From Acidovorax sp. FJL06 (lineage in GTDB: Bacteria > Pseudomonadota > Gammaproteobacteria > Burkholderiales > Burkholderiaceae_C), in contig NZ_QAJR01000028.1 in NCBI RefSeq assembly GCF_003852545.1, positions 1 through 32,494 on the forward strand: a stretch of DNA of 32,494 bases, written 5' to 3'. The first letter of the stretch is position 1, and every line of letters begins with the position of its first letter. The notes under the pieces were generated by a model. The model saw only the letters and a program-made list of their open reading frames with translations, did not search any database and had not been told where the DNA came from. Made by a program: the position numbers and the translations under genes. Shown here one piece after another: positions 17,675 through 25,439 of this stretch.

Positions 17675-18520
17675 CTAGTGGGTATTCAGACCGAGCACGT
17701 CGAACATGTCGTGCAGGCCCGTCTTGTGCCCCGCCAGGAACCGCACGGCCCGCAGGCTGCCCTGCGCGTAGGTGGAGCGGCTGGAGGATTTGTGCGTGAT
17801 CTCGATGCGCTCGCCGATGCCCGCAAACAGCACGGTGTGGTCGCCCACGATGTCGCCGCCGCGGATGGTGGCAAAGCCGATGCTCGACGGGTCGCGCTCG
17901 CCCGTCACGCCTTCGCGGGCGTAGACGGCGCACTCCTTGAGGTCGCGGCCCATGGCGTCGGCAATCACCTCGCCCATCTTGAGCGCGGTGCCCGAGGGCG
18001 CATCCACCTTGTGGCGGTGGTGGGCCTCGATGATCTCGATGTCATAGCCCGTGGCCATGGCCTTGGCGGCCATCTGCAGCAGCTTGAGCGTGACATTCAC
18101 GCCCACGCTCATGTTGGGCGCCATGACGACGGCCGTGCGCTGGGCGAACGCGGCGATCTCGGCCTTCTGCGCCTCCGTGAAGCCCGTGGTGCCGATGACC
18201 GCCTTCACGCCCAGCTGGCTGCAGACGGCCAGGTGCGCCAGCGTGCCTTCGGGGCGGGTGAAGTCGATCAGCACGTCGGCGTTCTTGAGGCCTGCCGCGA
18301 TGTCGGCCGTGATGGCGACGCCGCTGGCATGGCCCAGGAAGGCCGTGGCGTCCGAGCCCACAGCAGGGCTGGCGGCGATGTCGAGGGCACCGGCCAGCAC
18401 GCAGTCATCGCTGGCGCGGATGGCCTCGATCAGCATGCGGCCCATGCGGCCCGACGCCCCGGCAACGGCCACGCGGCAGGGGGTGGAGACGGTGGCTGCA
18501 GGTGAAGATGTCCCTGTCAT
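17675..18520 (-). CDS. dapB: 4-hydroxy-tetrahydrodipicolinate reductase
   Basis: NAD(P)H-dependent enzyme of the diaminopimelate branch of lysine and peptidoglycan synthesis; cytosolic. The product has 281 residues. The dinucleotide-binding motif is [18 protein letters not shown] (residues 17-34); the catalytic stretch [20 protein letters not shown] near 170 holds the active-site His and Lys; [20 protein letters not shown] closes the substrate domain. The first ten or so residues ([10 protein letters not shown]) are a variable extension. A Shine-Dalgarno AGGAC lies just upstream of the ATG. It sits between bamE (59 bp upstream) and exbB (12 bp downstream), probably in one transcript. Confidence 0.96.
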   Translation of the reverse strand: MTGTSSPAATVSTPCRVAVAGASGRMGRMLIEAIRASDDCVLAGALDIAASPAVGSDATAFLGHASGVAITADIAAGLKNADVLIDFTRPEGTLAHLAVCSQLGVKAVIGTTGFTEAQKAEIAAFAQRTAVVMAPNMSVGVNVTLKLLQMAAKAMATGYDIEIIEAHHRHKVDAPSGTALKMGEVIADAMGRDLKECAVYAREGVTGERDPSSIGFATIRGGDIVGDHTVLFAGIGERIEITHKSSSRSTYAQGSLRAVRFLAGHKTGLHDMFDVLGLNTH

Positions 18521-18579
18521 GAGAGTCCTGTTCGGTTGAAAGGCTGCGCACGTTCACGTGCACAGCGGGGCCGCAGGCG

Positions 18580-19143
18580 TCAGCGCGCAGGCGCGTCGAG
18601 CGGCGGGTAACTGGAGGGCACGGGGGCCGCGGGCGCCGCCACGGGCGCCTGGGCAGGCCGTGCAGACGGTGGGTATTTGGCCAATTGCTCGGGCGTGGCG
18701 TCCAGCACGGGCACCTGGCCCTTGGCGCCGCTGCGCGCACCCAGCGTGGCGACGAACTCGGTCTCGGTGGGCATTTCATCGCCCTCGGAGCGCTCCAGCG
18801 CATCGCCCGTGAAGAACACGGTCAGCTTGCGCGTCTGGATGTCTTCGCCCGGGCGCTTGAGCGTGAACACATACTCCCAGCGGTCAGCATGGAACAGGCT
18901 GGTGACCAGGGGCGTGCCCAGGATTTCGCGCACCTGCTGGCGGCTCATGCCGGGCTGCAGGGCTTGCACCTGCTCGCGCGACACGAAGTTGCCTTGCACC
19001 ACATCCACCTTGTAGGGCTTCACGATGCCGGCGATGCGACCGCTGGCGCCATCCAGGCTGCCGCAACCGGCCAAGGCAGCCACGCTGGCGCCGATCAACA
19101 GGACCAGGCCCAGGCGGGCGCTGCAACGGGCTTTGACGGGCAT
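18580..19143 (-). CDS. bamE: Outer membrane protein assembly factor BamE
   Basis: Small lipoprotein subunit of the BAM complex that folds and inserts outer-membrane proteins. The ATG at 19143 gives 187 residues. A signal peptide ends in the lipobox LAGC (Cys27). The SmpA/OmlA domain follows, with YKVDVVQGNFVSREQV, LQPGMSRQQVREILGTPLV and the C-terminal DRWEYVFTLKRPG. About 45 residues after the domain (from about 140 on) form a Pro/Ala-rich tail, longer than in E. coli BamE (113 aa). It is divergent from fur, a conserved pairing (omlA-fur). The upstream minus-strand -10 is TACAAT at 19179-19174. An open frame upstream of 19143 is a shadow of fur. Confidence 0.94.
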   Translation of the reverse strand: MPVKARCSARLGLVLLIGASVAALAGCGSLDGASGRIAGIVKPYKVDVVQGNFVSREQVQALQPGMSRQQVREILGTPLVTSLFHADRWEYVFTLKRPGEDIQTRKLTVFFTGDALERSEGDEMPTETEFVATLGARSGAKGQVPVLDATPEQLAKYPPSARPAQAPVAAPAAPVPSSYPPLDAPAR

Positions 19144-19230
19144 GGGTAAAAGGGCTGAGGATATGATCGCCGCATTGTAGCGGCTGCCCCCCAGGCCTTG
19201 AGATGGGGCCCGCACCCGAAGGAGCATGCC
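19144..19230. promoter_or_regulatory. Divergent bamE-fur promoter region
   Basis: Leftwards, TACAAT (19179-19174) is a good -10 for bamE. Rightwards, TATGAT (19162-19167) could serve fur. Their -35 hexamers are not clear. A Shine-Dalgarno AAGGAG lies at 19219-19224, 6 bp before the fur ATG. I see no convincing 19-bp Fur box. Confidence 0.4.
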
Positions 19231-19647
19231 ATGACCAATATCGACGAACTCAAAAGCACGGGACTCAAGGCCACGCTGCCCCGCCTGAAGATCATGGAGA
19301 TCTTCCAGAAAGGCGCGCAGCGCCACATGACGGCGGAAGACGTATTCCGCGTGCTGCTGGAGGAGCGTTCGGACATTGGCCTGGCCACCGTGTACCGCGT
19401 GCTCACGCAATTCGAGCAGGCAGGCATCCTGATCCGCAGCAATTTCGAAAGCGGCAAGGCGGTGTACGAGCTCAACGAAGGGCAGCACCACGACCACTTC
19501 ATCTGCACGTCCTGCGGCAAGGTGGAAGAGTTCTACGACGCCGAGATCGAAAAGCGCCAGCATGCCGTGGCCAAGGCCAAGGGCTGGCTGGTGCAGGACC
19601 ACACGATGGCGCTGTATGGCCAATGCGCAGCCTGCGCAAAAAAATAA
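19231..19647 (+). CDS. fur: Ferric uptake regulator Fur
   Basis: Iron-dependent DNA-binding repressor of 138 residues. The ATG at 19231 has the strong AAGGAG ribosome site 6 bp upstream and gives the usual start [20 protein letters not shown]. Visible parts: winged-helix recognition region [19 protein letters not shown] (residues 49-67), the metal site HHDH (86-89), CTSC (92-95) and the C-terminal CAAC (132-135), which is the second structural zinc pair. All ligands are intact. The divergent gene is bamE, a conserved arrangement. Transcription probably ends in the GC-rich repeat downstream, where a 7-bp stem is followed by TTTT. Confidence 0.97.
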   Translation: MTNIDELKSTGLKATLPRLKIMEIFQKGAQRHMTAEDVFRVLLEERSDIGLATVYRVLTQFEQAGILIRSNFESGKAVYELNEGQHHDHFICTSCGKVEEFYDAEIEKRQHAVAKAKGWLVQDHTMALYGQCAACAKK

Positions 19648-19650
19648 GCC

Positions 19651-19750
19651 CCCCTGAGTCGCCTTCGGCGCCTTCCCCCCAAAGGGGGACGCTCCCGGCG
19701 CGGCGGGGCGGCCCTTGTGCGGAAGCACTGGCGTTGGGCGCGCCAGTTTT
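19651..19750 (+). repeat. GC-rich post-stop repeat, family 2 (copy c), including a weak fur terminator
   Basis: Starts right after the fur stop with CCCCCCTGAGTCGCCTTCGG and continues through CCCCCCAAAGGGGG, GACGCTCCCGGCGCGGCGGG and GGAAGCACTGGCG. It ends with the stem ACTGGCG (19727-19733) / CGCCAGT (19741-19747) followed by TTT. Order and spacing match the copy after rocF. Confidence 0.65.
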
Positions 19751-19771
19751 GGAAGGATTGTGGTCTGAATT

Positions 19772-19820
19772 GCCGCCAGCGCCTATCCATCAAGCGCAAG
19801 CAGCTATCAAATAAAGAGCA
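19772..19820 (-). repeat. Short dispersed repeat, family 1 (copy f, the clearest)
   Basis: In the convergent gap between fur and hprK. On the plus strand it reads GCCGCCAGCGCCTATCCATC, AAGCGCAAGCAGCTATCAAA and TAAAGAGCA. I used this copy as reference for comparing the others. Confidence 0.65.
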
Positions 19821-19822
19821 GA

Positions 19823-20779
19823 CTAGCCGCCCGTGTCACGCTCCATGGCGCGGCGGTGGCGTTCGACGAATTCCTGGTAGGTGTCGATGCCGCGCAGCTG
19901 CAGGATGGTGTTGCGCACGGCGGCTTCGACCAGCACGGCGATGTTGCGGCCGGCCACCACCTGGATCACCACCTTGAGCACGGGCACACCCAGCACGTCC
20001 TGCGTGAGGGGCTCGTAGGGCAGGCGCTCGTAGTCGCGCTCCAGGGTTTCCTTGCGCACCAGGTGCACGATGAGCTTGAGGCGCATCTTGCGGCGCACGG
20101 CCGTCTCGCCAAAGATGGCGCGGATGTCCAAAAGGCCAATGCCGCGCACTTCCAGCAGGTTTTGCAGCAGCTCGGGGCACTTGCCCTCGATGGTGGTCTG
20201 GTTGATGCGAAACAGGTCCACGGCATCGTCGGCCACCAGGCCGTTGCCGCGCGAGATCAGCTCCAGGCCCAGCTCGCTTTTGCCCAGGCCCGACTCGCCA
20301 GTGATCATCACGCCCAAGCCCAGGATGTCCATGAACACGCCGTGCATCGTGGTGCGGTCGGCGAAGTGCTTGGACAGGTAGGCGCGCAGCACGTCGATGA
20401 CAAACGCCGACGACTCGTGCGTGGAGAACATCGGGATCTGCGCGCGCTCGCACATGGACACCAGCGCGTCGGGCGCGGTCTGGTTGTCGGCCAGCACCAG
20501 CACCGGCGGCTCCAGCGTCACGATGCGGGCGATGCGGCGCTTGCAGTCGTCGGGCGACGCATTGCTCAGGTACGCAATTTCGCGCTCGCCCAGGATCTGG
20601 ACGCGGTAAGGGTGGATGTAGTTGAGGTAGCCGACCAGATCGGCCCCGGACCGCGCAGAGCGCACGGCCACTTCGTCAAACCGCCGCTCCGACGCCCCCA
20701 GGCCCGCCACCCACTCCCATTTCAGGAGAGCGCGGAACTCCTCGAAAAGCACATCGGCACTGACAACATTGGGTTTCAC
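19823..20779 (-). CDS. hprK: HPr kinase/phosphorylase
   Basis: Cytosolic bifunctional enzyme that phosphorylates and dephosphorylates a serine of HPr-type proteins and so tunes the regulatory phosphotransferase system. The product has 318 residues, the normal length. The start is GTG at 20779 ([15 protein letters not shown]). The kinase domain has Walker A GESGLGKS (161-168), [13 protein letters not shown] near 180, and the K3/K4-type signature region [15 protein letters not shown] near 200. His/Asp residues of the family ([13 protein letters not shown]) precede the P-loop. It lies 54 bp after ptsN on the same strand, the usual betaproteobacterial pairing. It is convergent with fur. Confidence 0.96.
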   Translation of the reverse strand: MKPNVVSADVLFEEFRALLKWEWVAGLGASERRFDEVAVRSARSGADLVGYLNYIHPYRVQILGEREIAYLSNASPDDCKRRIARIVTLEPPVLVLADNQTAPDALVSMCERAQIPMFSTHESSAFVIDVLRAYLSKHFADRTTMHGVFMDILGLGVMITGESGLGKSELGLELISRGNGLVADDAVDLFRINQTTIEGKCPELLQNLLEVRGIGLLDIRAIFGETAVRRKMRLKLIVHLVRKETLERDYERLPYEPLTQDVLGVPVLKVVIQVVAGRNIAVLVEAAVRNTILQLRGIDTYQEFVERHRRAMERDTGG

Positions 20780-20833
20780 AGCAGGTCAGTGCAAAGGCAG
20801 CGGAGCGAAGGGGTGGTGCAGCGCGGGAAGAAC

Positions 20834-21301
20834 TCAGGCCGTCTGCGTGGACTGCCAGCCCGCGATCATGCCGTGCAGTTCGGCGGCATCGGTGCAGGCC
20901 TTGAGCTTCTCGCGCAGGGCCGAATCACTGAGCAGCTCGGCAATCTCGGAGAGGATTTCCAGGTGCTTCTGCGTGGCGGCCTCGGGCACGAGCAGGAAGA
21001 TCAGCAAGCCCACCGGCAACTCGTCGGGGGCATCAAAACCGATGGGATTGAGCAGCTGGAACACGGCCGCCATGGGCGCCTTGAGGCCCTTGATGCGCCC
21101 ATGGGGGATGGCCACGCCATGGCCCAACCCCGTGGAGCCCAGGCGCTCACGCGCAAACAGGCTGTCGGTGATCAGCGCCCTGGAAAGGCCGTGCTGGCTT
21201 TCGAACAGCAGACCCGCTTCTTCAAAAGCACGCTTCTTGCTGGTGGCATCAACGCTCACAAGCACTTGAGCGGAGGGCAGGATGGAGGCGAGTCGGTTCA
21301 T
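20834..21301 (-). CDS. ptsN: Nitrogen-regulatory PTS enzyme IIA (EIIA-Ntr)
   Basis: Cytosolic phospho-acceptor of the regulatory PTS, which in proteobacteria affects potassium uptake, nitrogen and stress responses rather than sugar import. The ATG at 21301 gives 155 residues (MNRLASILPS); an upstream in-frame start at 21316 would add five residues. The phosphorylated histidine is His67 in GHGVAIPHGRI; the C-terminal ATQKHLEILSEIAELLSD is typical. rpoN is not adjacent; hpf is, but a good terminator stands between them, so ptsN probably has its own promoter or depends on read-through. hprK follows after 54 bp. Established links of EIIA-Ntr to TrkA and Kup regulation in E. coli are of note because both occur in this window. 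Confidence 0.95.
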   Translation of the reverse strand: MNRLASILPSAQVLVSVDATSKKRAFEEAGLLFESQHGLSRALITDSLFARERLGSTGLGHGVAIPHGRIKGLKAPMAAVFQLLNPIGFDAPDELPVGLLIFLLVPEAATQKHLEILSEIAELLSDSALREKLKACTDAAELHGMIAGWQSTQTA

Positions 21302-21362
21302 GGTCAAGGGTAACAATTATGCACATATTGGCAGAAACCCTGAGCGCAGCCGCAGGGGCAAC

Positions 21363-21384
21363 AAAAAACCGCCCGAAGGGGCGG
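21363..21384 (-). terminator. Rho-independent terminator after hpf
   Basis: On the minus strand: stem CCGCCC (21384-21379), loop CTTC, stem GGGCGG (21374-21369), then TTTTTT (21368-21363). It lies 29 bp past the hpf stop and 62 bp before the ptsN start. Confidence 0.85.
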
Positions 21385-21412
21385 CTGCGATGCCAGGCTC
21401 AGGGCTGGCGCA

Positions 21413-21748
21413 TCAGGCGTGCAATTCGCGCTTGGCGGCTTCGTGGTGGTGGTCCTGCAAGCGGTCCTTGTGGCGCACGACTTGGCGGTCCATCTTGTCC
21501 ACCAGCTCATCCACGGCGGCATACAGGTCGGCGTGGGAGCTTTCGGCAAACAGGTCGTTGCCCTTGACGTGGATGTTGCATTCCGCTCGCTGTCTCTTTT
21601 CCTTTTCCTTTTGCTTCTCTACCGTCAGCAGTACCTTGACATCGACAACCTGGTCAAAATGGCGGGTGATCCGGTCCAGCTTGGTGGTGACGTAGCTGCG
21701 CAAGGCTGGAGTAACTTCGAGGTGATGACCGCTGATCGTCAAGTTCAT
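21413..21748 (-). CDS. hpf: Ribosome hibernation promoting factor, short form
   Basis: Small ribosome-binding protein that inactivates 70S ribosomes in slow growth. The product has 111 residues, [20 protein letters not shown], then the HPF/YfiA beta-alpha-beta-beta-beta-alpha domain with [20 protein letters not shown] and [20 protein letters not shown]. The basic, His-rich tail ends the protein, and there is no C-terminal dimerisation domain, so it is the short type. A Shine-Dalgarno GGAGA lies 7 bp before the ATG. A promoter (21839-21867) and a terminator (21363-21384) frame it as a single-gene unit. ptsN and hprK follow on the same strand. Confidence 0.94.
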   Translation of the reverse strand: MNLTISGHHLEVTPALRSYVTTKLDRITRHFDQVVDVKVLLTVEKQKEKEKRQRAECNIHVKGNDLFAESSHADLYAAVDELVDKMDRQVVRHKDRLQDHHHEAAKRELHA

Positions 21749-21838
21749 AAATAAGTCTCCTGTAACACACTCGGTGGAAAACGCCGCCCTGGATCAGAGG
21801 GCAGCTGGCGAACTTGGATGCATCCATTGCGTGAGTTC

Positions 21839-21867
21839 ACTATGCCCCTGGCCTCCCCGAAAAGCAA
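21839..21867 (-). promoter_or_regulatory. Sigma-70-type promoter of hpf
   Basis: On the minus strand: -35 TTGCTT (21867-21862), 17-bp spacer, -10 CATAGT (21844-21839), 91 bp before the ATG. Farther upstream TGGCACCTTGGCGGC has the GG-N10-GC spacing of a sigma-54 promoter but a poor -12 half. Confidence 0.55.
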
Positions 21868-21993
21868 TCCCATTCCGCCCCTCCCTGCTGGGTTATGGCC
21901 GCCAAGGTGCCAAGCGCCCGAAAAGCGCGCACAATGAGCAAGTTCCCACCGGCCTGCAACCTCGGGCCCTCGCGGATACGCTGGCGGCCATGT

Positions 21994-23352
21994 TCAACGC
22001 GCCGTCGGCGTCGCCCCGTGCAACTGGAGCTTGCCCGCAACCAGCATCGACAGCGCGGCCGCGACAATGCCCACCAAAGCCGCCATCCAGTAGCCCTGCA
22101 CCAGCCCTTGTGCATCACGGCTGATCAGCCATCCTCCCACCAACGACGCAACGCCCATGGCGGCCGATTGGACCGACGCATTCAAGGTCATGAACGTCCC
22201 CCGCAAGGACGGCTGCGCGGCCGATGCAATGATGGCCATGCCCGGAATCATGCGGCCGCTCACAAAGGCGAACATGAACGTGGACACCAACAACACCCCC
22301 CACAGCGGCAGCGCCTCGGACAGGGTCGTCCCCAGCAAACAGGGCATCGAAGCAAGCACCAGCATACGGAACGTGCGCGCCTTGCCCCACCGGTCGGTCA
22401 GGCGGCCAAAGTAGCGCGCAGTGAACAGCGTGGCGACACCACCGCAGAGATAGGCCAGCGGAATCTGGTCGGCCCGCACCCCCGCATTGGTCTGCATGTA
22501 GATGGTGATGTAGGGAATCACCGTGAAGCCCGTGGACATCACCAACGCAGAGAACAAGAAAGCCCAGCGGTGGTTCGAATCGGCCAGCACCTGGGCAATG
22601 CCGCCCAGCACTGTGCGGCCATCCGCCGCGTGCACATGGGCCGTCAGCGCAGGCATGGTGCGTGCCGCCTGAATGACCAGCAGGCCCACCATGGCCGCGA
22701 TGGCGATGAACGGTGCATTCCAGCCCCCATGCTCCGCCAGGAGCAAGCCCAACGGCACACCCGCCACCGTGGACACAGAGAAAGACGTCATCACGATCCC
22801 CATAGCGCGCCCGCGCCGCTCAAACGGAACCACGTCCGCCACAATGGTCTGCGACAGCGCCGACAGCACGCCCCCAAAGGCCCCCGCGAGAATCCGCGCC
22901 ACCATCAGCGTGCCGTAGGTGGGCGCCAGGCCGCAGGCCAAGGTGGCCAGCCCAAACAGGGCGTACAACGTGAGCAGCAGCCGCTTGCGGCCAAAGCGGT
23001 CGATGTAGGTGGACGCCAGCAGGCCCGATGCGCCCGCCGACAGCGTGTAGGCCGACACGAGCAGCCCGAACTGCGCATCGCTGATCGCAAACAGCCGCGT
23101 GAACTGCGGCCCGAGCGGCATCATGATCATGAAGTCCAGGATGTGGGTGAACTGGATCCCGGCCAGGGTCAGCAGCAGCCACAGCTCGCGGCGAGGGGGC
23201 AGTGCGGACGCGGACGCGGGTGCTGACACGGCAGTGGTAGCGGGAAATGGCGTGGAGGAAGGCAATGGAGGCGGCACAGAAAGTCGCACAAAGCGGCCAT
23301 GGGGAATGAGGGCCGCACAGTGTGCCGCAACATGGGGAAACGCGCGAGGCAT
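21994..23352 (-). CDS. Major facilitator superfamily transporter (drug/sugar efflux type)
   Basis: Inner-membrane exporter with about twelve membrane segments. The ATG at 23352 gives 452 residues; the first 50 or so (Pro/Ser/Ala-rich) are unlike the family, so a GTG start near 23290 is equally possible. MFS hallmarks: [12 protein letters not shown] in helix 1, the loop 2-3 motif [18 protein letters not shown] (DRFGRK), [20 protein letters not shown] in helix 4, a further repeat at [17 protein letters not shown] in the second half. It resembles AraJ/drug-efflux members by eye; substrate unknown. It is divergent from purC, with a 19-bp dyad 18 bp upstream of the start. No adjacent regulator gene. 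The start is uncertain. Confidence 0.85.
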   Translation of the reverse strand: MPRAFPHVAAHCAALIPHGRFVRLSVPPPLPSSTPFPATTAVSAPASASALPPRRELWLLLTLAGIQFTHILDFMIMMPLGPQFTRLFAISDAQFGLLVSAYTLSAGASGLLASTYIDRFGRKRLLLTLYALFGLATLACGLAPTYGTLMVARILAGAFGGVLSALSQTIVADVVPFERRGRAMGIVMTSFSVSTVAGVPLGLLLAEHGGWNAPFIAIAAMVGLLVIQAARTMPALTAHVHAADGRTVLGGIAQVLADSNHRWAFLFSALVMSTGFTVIPYITIYMQTNAGVRADQIPLAYLCGGVATLFTARYFGRLTDRWGKARTFRMLVLASMPCLLGTTLSEALPLWGVLLVSTFMFAFVSGRMIPGMAIIASAAQPSLRGTFMTLNASVQSAAMGVASLVGGWLISRDAQGLVQGYWMAALVGIVAAALSMLVAGKLQLHGATPTAR

Positions 23353-23369
23353 GCGGGAAGCGCCCGCAG

Positions 23370-23388
23370 CGGCACAGGCCCTGTGCCG
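23370..23388. promoter_or_regulatory. Perfect dyad between MFS gene and purC
   Basis: CGGCACAG-GCC-CTGTGCCG, 8-bp arms and a 3-bp centre. It lies in the divergent promoter region, so it could be an operator for the exporter or a hairpin. No regulator is encoded close by. Confidence 0.35.
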
Positions 23389-23421
23389 GCCGACGGCAGG
23401 TGCAGGCACCACGCCGGCGCG

Positions 23422-23427
23422 TAAAAT
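23422..23427 (+). promoter_or_regulatory. Candidate -10 element for purC
   Basis: TAAAAT in GTAAAATCCGC, 104 bp upstream of the purC ATG. The purE upstream region has the near-identical GTAAAATCGCG. No -35 match. Confidence 0.35.
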
Positions 23428-23530
23428 CCGCAGCTTGCGTGGAACGAGGTTCCCGCACCTGTTTTTACGCCCAACGTTCACCGGCCTGCCCGCAGCGGAC
23501 ACGGCACCATCGCCCGCCCACACCGACACC

Positions 23531-24454
23531 ATGACCCAGCCCAGCTCCAACGCCCTGCACACCTCTGCCCTCACGTCGCTGCCCCTGCTGGCACGCGGCA
23601 AGGTGCGCGACAACTACGCCGTGGGCGATGACCGCATCCTGATGGTGGCCAGCGACCGCCTCTCGGCCTTCGACGTCATCATGGGCGAGCCCATTCCCGG
23701 CAAGGGCGAACTGCTCACGCAGATGGCCCTGTTCTGGTTCGACAAGCTCGGCCACATCTGCCCCAACCACCTCACGGGCGATGCGCCCGAGAGCGCGGTC
23801 ACGCCCGAAGAGGTGGCCCAGGTGCGCGGCCGCTCGATGCTGGTGCAGCGGCTCAAGCCCATCCCGGTGGAAGCCGTGGTGCGCGGCTACCTGGCCGGCA
23901 GCGGCTGGAAGGAATACCAGGAATCGCGCGCCGTCTGCGGCGTGCCGCTGCCCGAGGGCCTGACCAACGCCGCCAAGCTGCCCGCGCCCATCTACACGCC
24001 GGCCGCCAAGGCCGCCGTGGGCGAACATGACGAGAACATCACCTTCGAGCGCACCGTCGAGATGATTGGCCTGGATCTGGCCACGCGCATCCGCGATCTG
24101 AGCATCGCCATCTACCAGGCCGCCGCCGAGATCGCACTCACCAAGGGCATGATCATTGCCGACACCAAGTTCGAATTCGGCCTGGCGCCCGATGGCACGC
24201 TGGTGCTGATGGACGAGGTGCTCACCCCCGACAGCTCGCGCTACTGGCCCGTGGAAGGCTATGCCGACGCGCTGGCCCAGGGCGCCAACCCGCCCAGCTA
24301 CGACAAGCAGTTCGTGCGCGACTGGCTGGAGCAGGCCAAGGTGGGCGGCAAGCCCTGGGACAAGACCGCGCCCGCGCCCCGCCTGCCGCAGGAGGTGATC
24401 GAGAAGACGGCCGCCAAGTACCGCGAAGCGCTGGAGCGGCTCACCGCCCGGTAA
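23531..24454 (+). CDS. purC: Phosphoribosylaminoimidazole-succinocarboxamide synthase
   Basis: ATP-dependent step of purine synthesis that joins aspartate to CAIR. The ATG at 23531 gives 307 residues, the length of the larger SAICAR synthetases of Burkholderiales. Motifs: [20 protein letters not shown] near 20, [36 protein letters not shown]-type stretch ([20 protein letters not shown]), and [19 protein letters not shown] with [15 protein letters not shown] near 225. The open frame extends far upstream, but that part overlaps the MFS promoter region. It is divergent from the MFS gene; purE-purK lie 2 kb away, after two minus-strand genes. Confidence 0.97.
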   Translation: MTQPSSNALHTSALTSLPLLARGKVRDNYAVGDDRILMVASDRLSAFDVIMGEPIPGKGELLTQMALFWFDKLGHICPNHLTGDAPESAVTPEEVAQVRGRSMLVQRLKPIPVEAVVRGYLAGSGWKEYQESRAVCGVPLPEGLTNAAKLPAPIYTPAAKAAVGEHDENITFERTVEMIGLDLATRIRDLSIAIYQAAAEIALTKGMIIADTKFEFGLAPDGTLVLMDEVLTPDSSRYWPVEGYADALAQGANPPSYDKQFVRDWLEQAKVGGKPWDKTAPAPRLPQEVIEKTAAKYREALERLTAR

Positions 24455-24556
24455 GCCACAGGTGGGGGCCGCAGGCGTGCACCCCCGCCAACCCGCGAAC
24501 CATGGACTGGCCCCATGGGACCCTGGGGCCTTGGAGGCCGCCCCGCCAAACGGCGG
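24455..24556. other. Convergent gap after purC with several GC-rich stems
   Basis: GGTGGGGG (24466-24473) can pair with CCCCCGCC (24487-24494) with one mismatch; GGCCT-TGG-AGGCC and CCGCC-AAAC-GGCGG follow. It probably serves as a bidirectional stop, though no T tract is seen. Confidence 0.35.
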
Positions 24557-25387
24557 TCAATCCAAGCGGGTCTCCGCAGACTCGAAGCGCAGCAGCGTCT
24601 GCCCCTCGCTGCCCCGCAACACCAGCTGCGCGCCTTGTTGCCGAAAGCTCTGCACCGCCGACAGCGCCTCGAAAAAGCGCCCCTCCGCCCCGCCCGCCTG
24701 CAAGCACAGCGCGATGTTGGAGACCAGGCGCTCAAAGCGCAGCCGCGCCCCCTGCAGCGTGTAATCGGCCAGAAACCGGTTGCACCCGCCCGAGCCCGTC
24801 ACACGGGCCTCGTCCGCCTGCAGCACCAGGTGCGGGGCCACCGCCCCCGCTCCCGGAGGGGCCACCGCCTCACCCTCCATCTCCACCAGCCGCCAGTACG
24901 TCAGCACCAGGGGCACCCCAGCGTCCACCGTGGCGGACTGCGGCGGCAACCGCTGCAACTGGACATCCACGCGGCGAAACGCGGCGTCCTGCGGCACCGG
25001 ATGGCGCTTGTCCGTCGCCAGCAGCAGGCGGCCTTCGAGCGTCACCGTCGCGCGCACCTCGTAGTGCCCCTTGGGCACAAAGCGCGAGGAGGGGTAGGGA
25101 ATCCAGATTGCATACGGCGCCTGCCCTGCAGGGGCGCGGCGCTGGCGGCCCAGCACCACCGGAGGCATGTCAGGGTGGGTCACATCCAGCAGCGTGGCCT
25201 CGAACACGGCCTCGGGGGGCAGCACCACACGCTCGCGGGCCAGGGCCACGCCAGAGACGATGGCATCGGGGGCGGGCGGCCGGCCGGCACACCCCAGCAG
25301 GAGGCTGCAGCACAGTGCCACCACGGACAGGCGGGATGTCACCGCGCCGTGCAAGCGCCCCGCCGGCAGGGGCCGATACGGCCGCAT
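24557..25387 (-). CDS. Lipoprotein with YbaY-like and META domains
   Basis: Envelope lipoprotein of unknown precise role. The ATG at 25387 gives 276 residues; a GTG at 25417 would add ten. The signal peptide ends with the lipobox LLLGC (Cys33). Residues about 43-130 match the YbaY (YscW-type) lipoprotein fold: VSGVALARERVVLPPEAVFE and SSRFVPKGHYEVRATVTLEG. Residues about 160-270 match the META/HslJ domain: TYWRLVEMEGEAV, SGGCNRFLADYTL, LCLQAGGAEGRFFEALSAVQ. HslJ and META proteins have been linked to heat shock and novobiocin resistance. The combination of both domains in one chain occurs in related bacteria to my recollection. It lies convergent to purC, and just downstream of cnoX (52 bp), possibly in one transcript. 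Confidence 0.82.
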   Translation of the reverse strand: MRPYRPLPAGRLHGAVTSRLSVVALCCSLLLGCAGRPPAPDAIVSGVALARERVVLPPEAVFEATLLDVTHPDMPPVVLGRQRRAPAGQAPYAIWIPYPSSRFVPKGHYEVRATVTLEGRLLLATDKRHPVPQDAAFRRVDVQLQRLPPQSATVDAGVPLVLTYWRLVEMEGEAVAPPGAGAVAPHLVLQADEARVTGSGGCNRFLADYTLQGARLRFERLVSNIALCLQAGGAEGRFFEALSAVQSFRQQGAQLVLRGSEGQTLLRFESAETRLD

Positions 25388-25439
25388 CCGCGTGGTGAAC
25401 GCATCCGCACCATGCACCCTCTCACCCCTTCACAGGCTT

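Noticed and set aside
19144-19230. Fur autoregulatory box between bamE and fur
   Set aside because: No 19-bp inverted GATAAT-type repeat can be seen.
21915-21940. Sigma-54 promoter upstream of hpf
   Set aside because: GG-N10-GC spacing is present but the -12 half (CGGC) is poor; the sigma-70-type pair nearer the gene is better.
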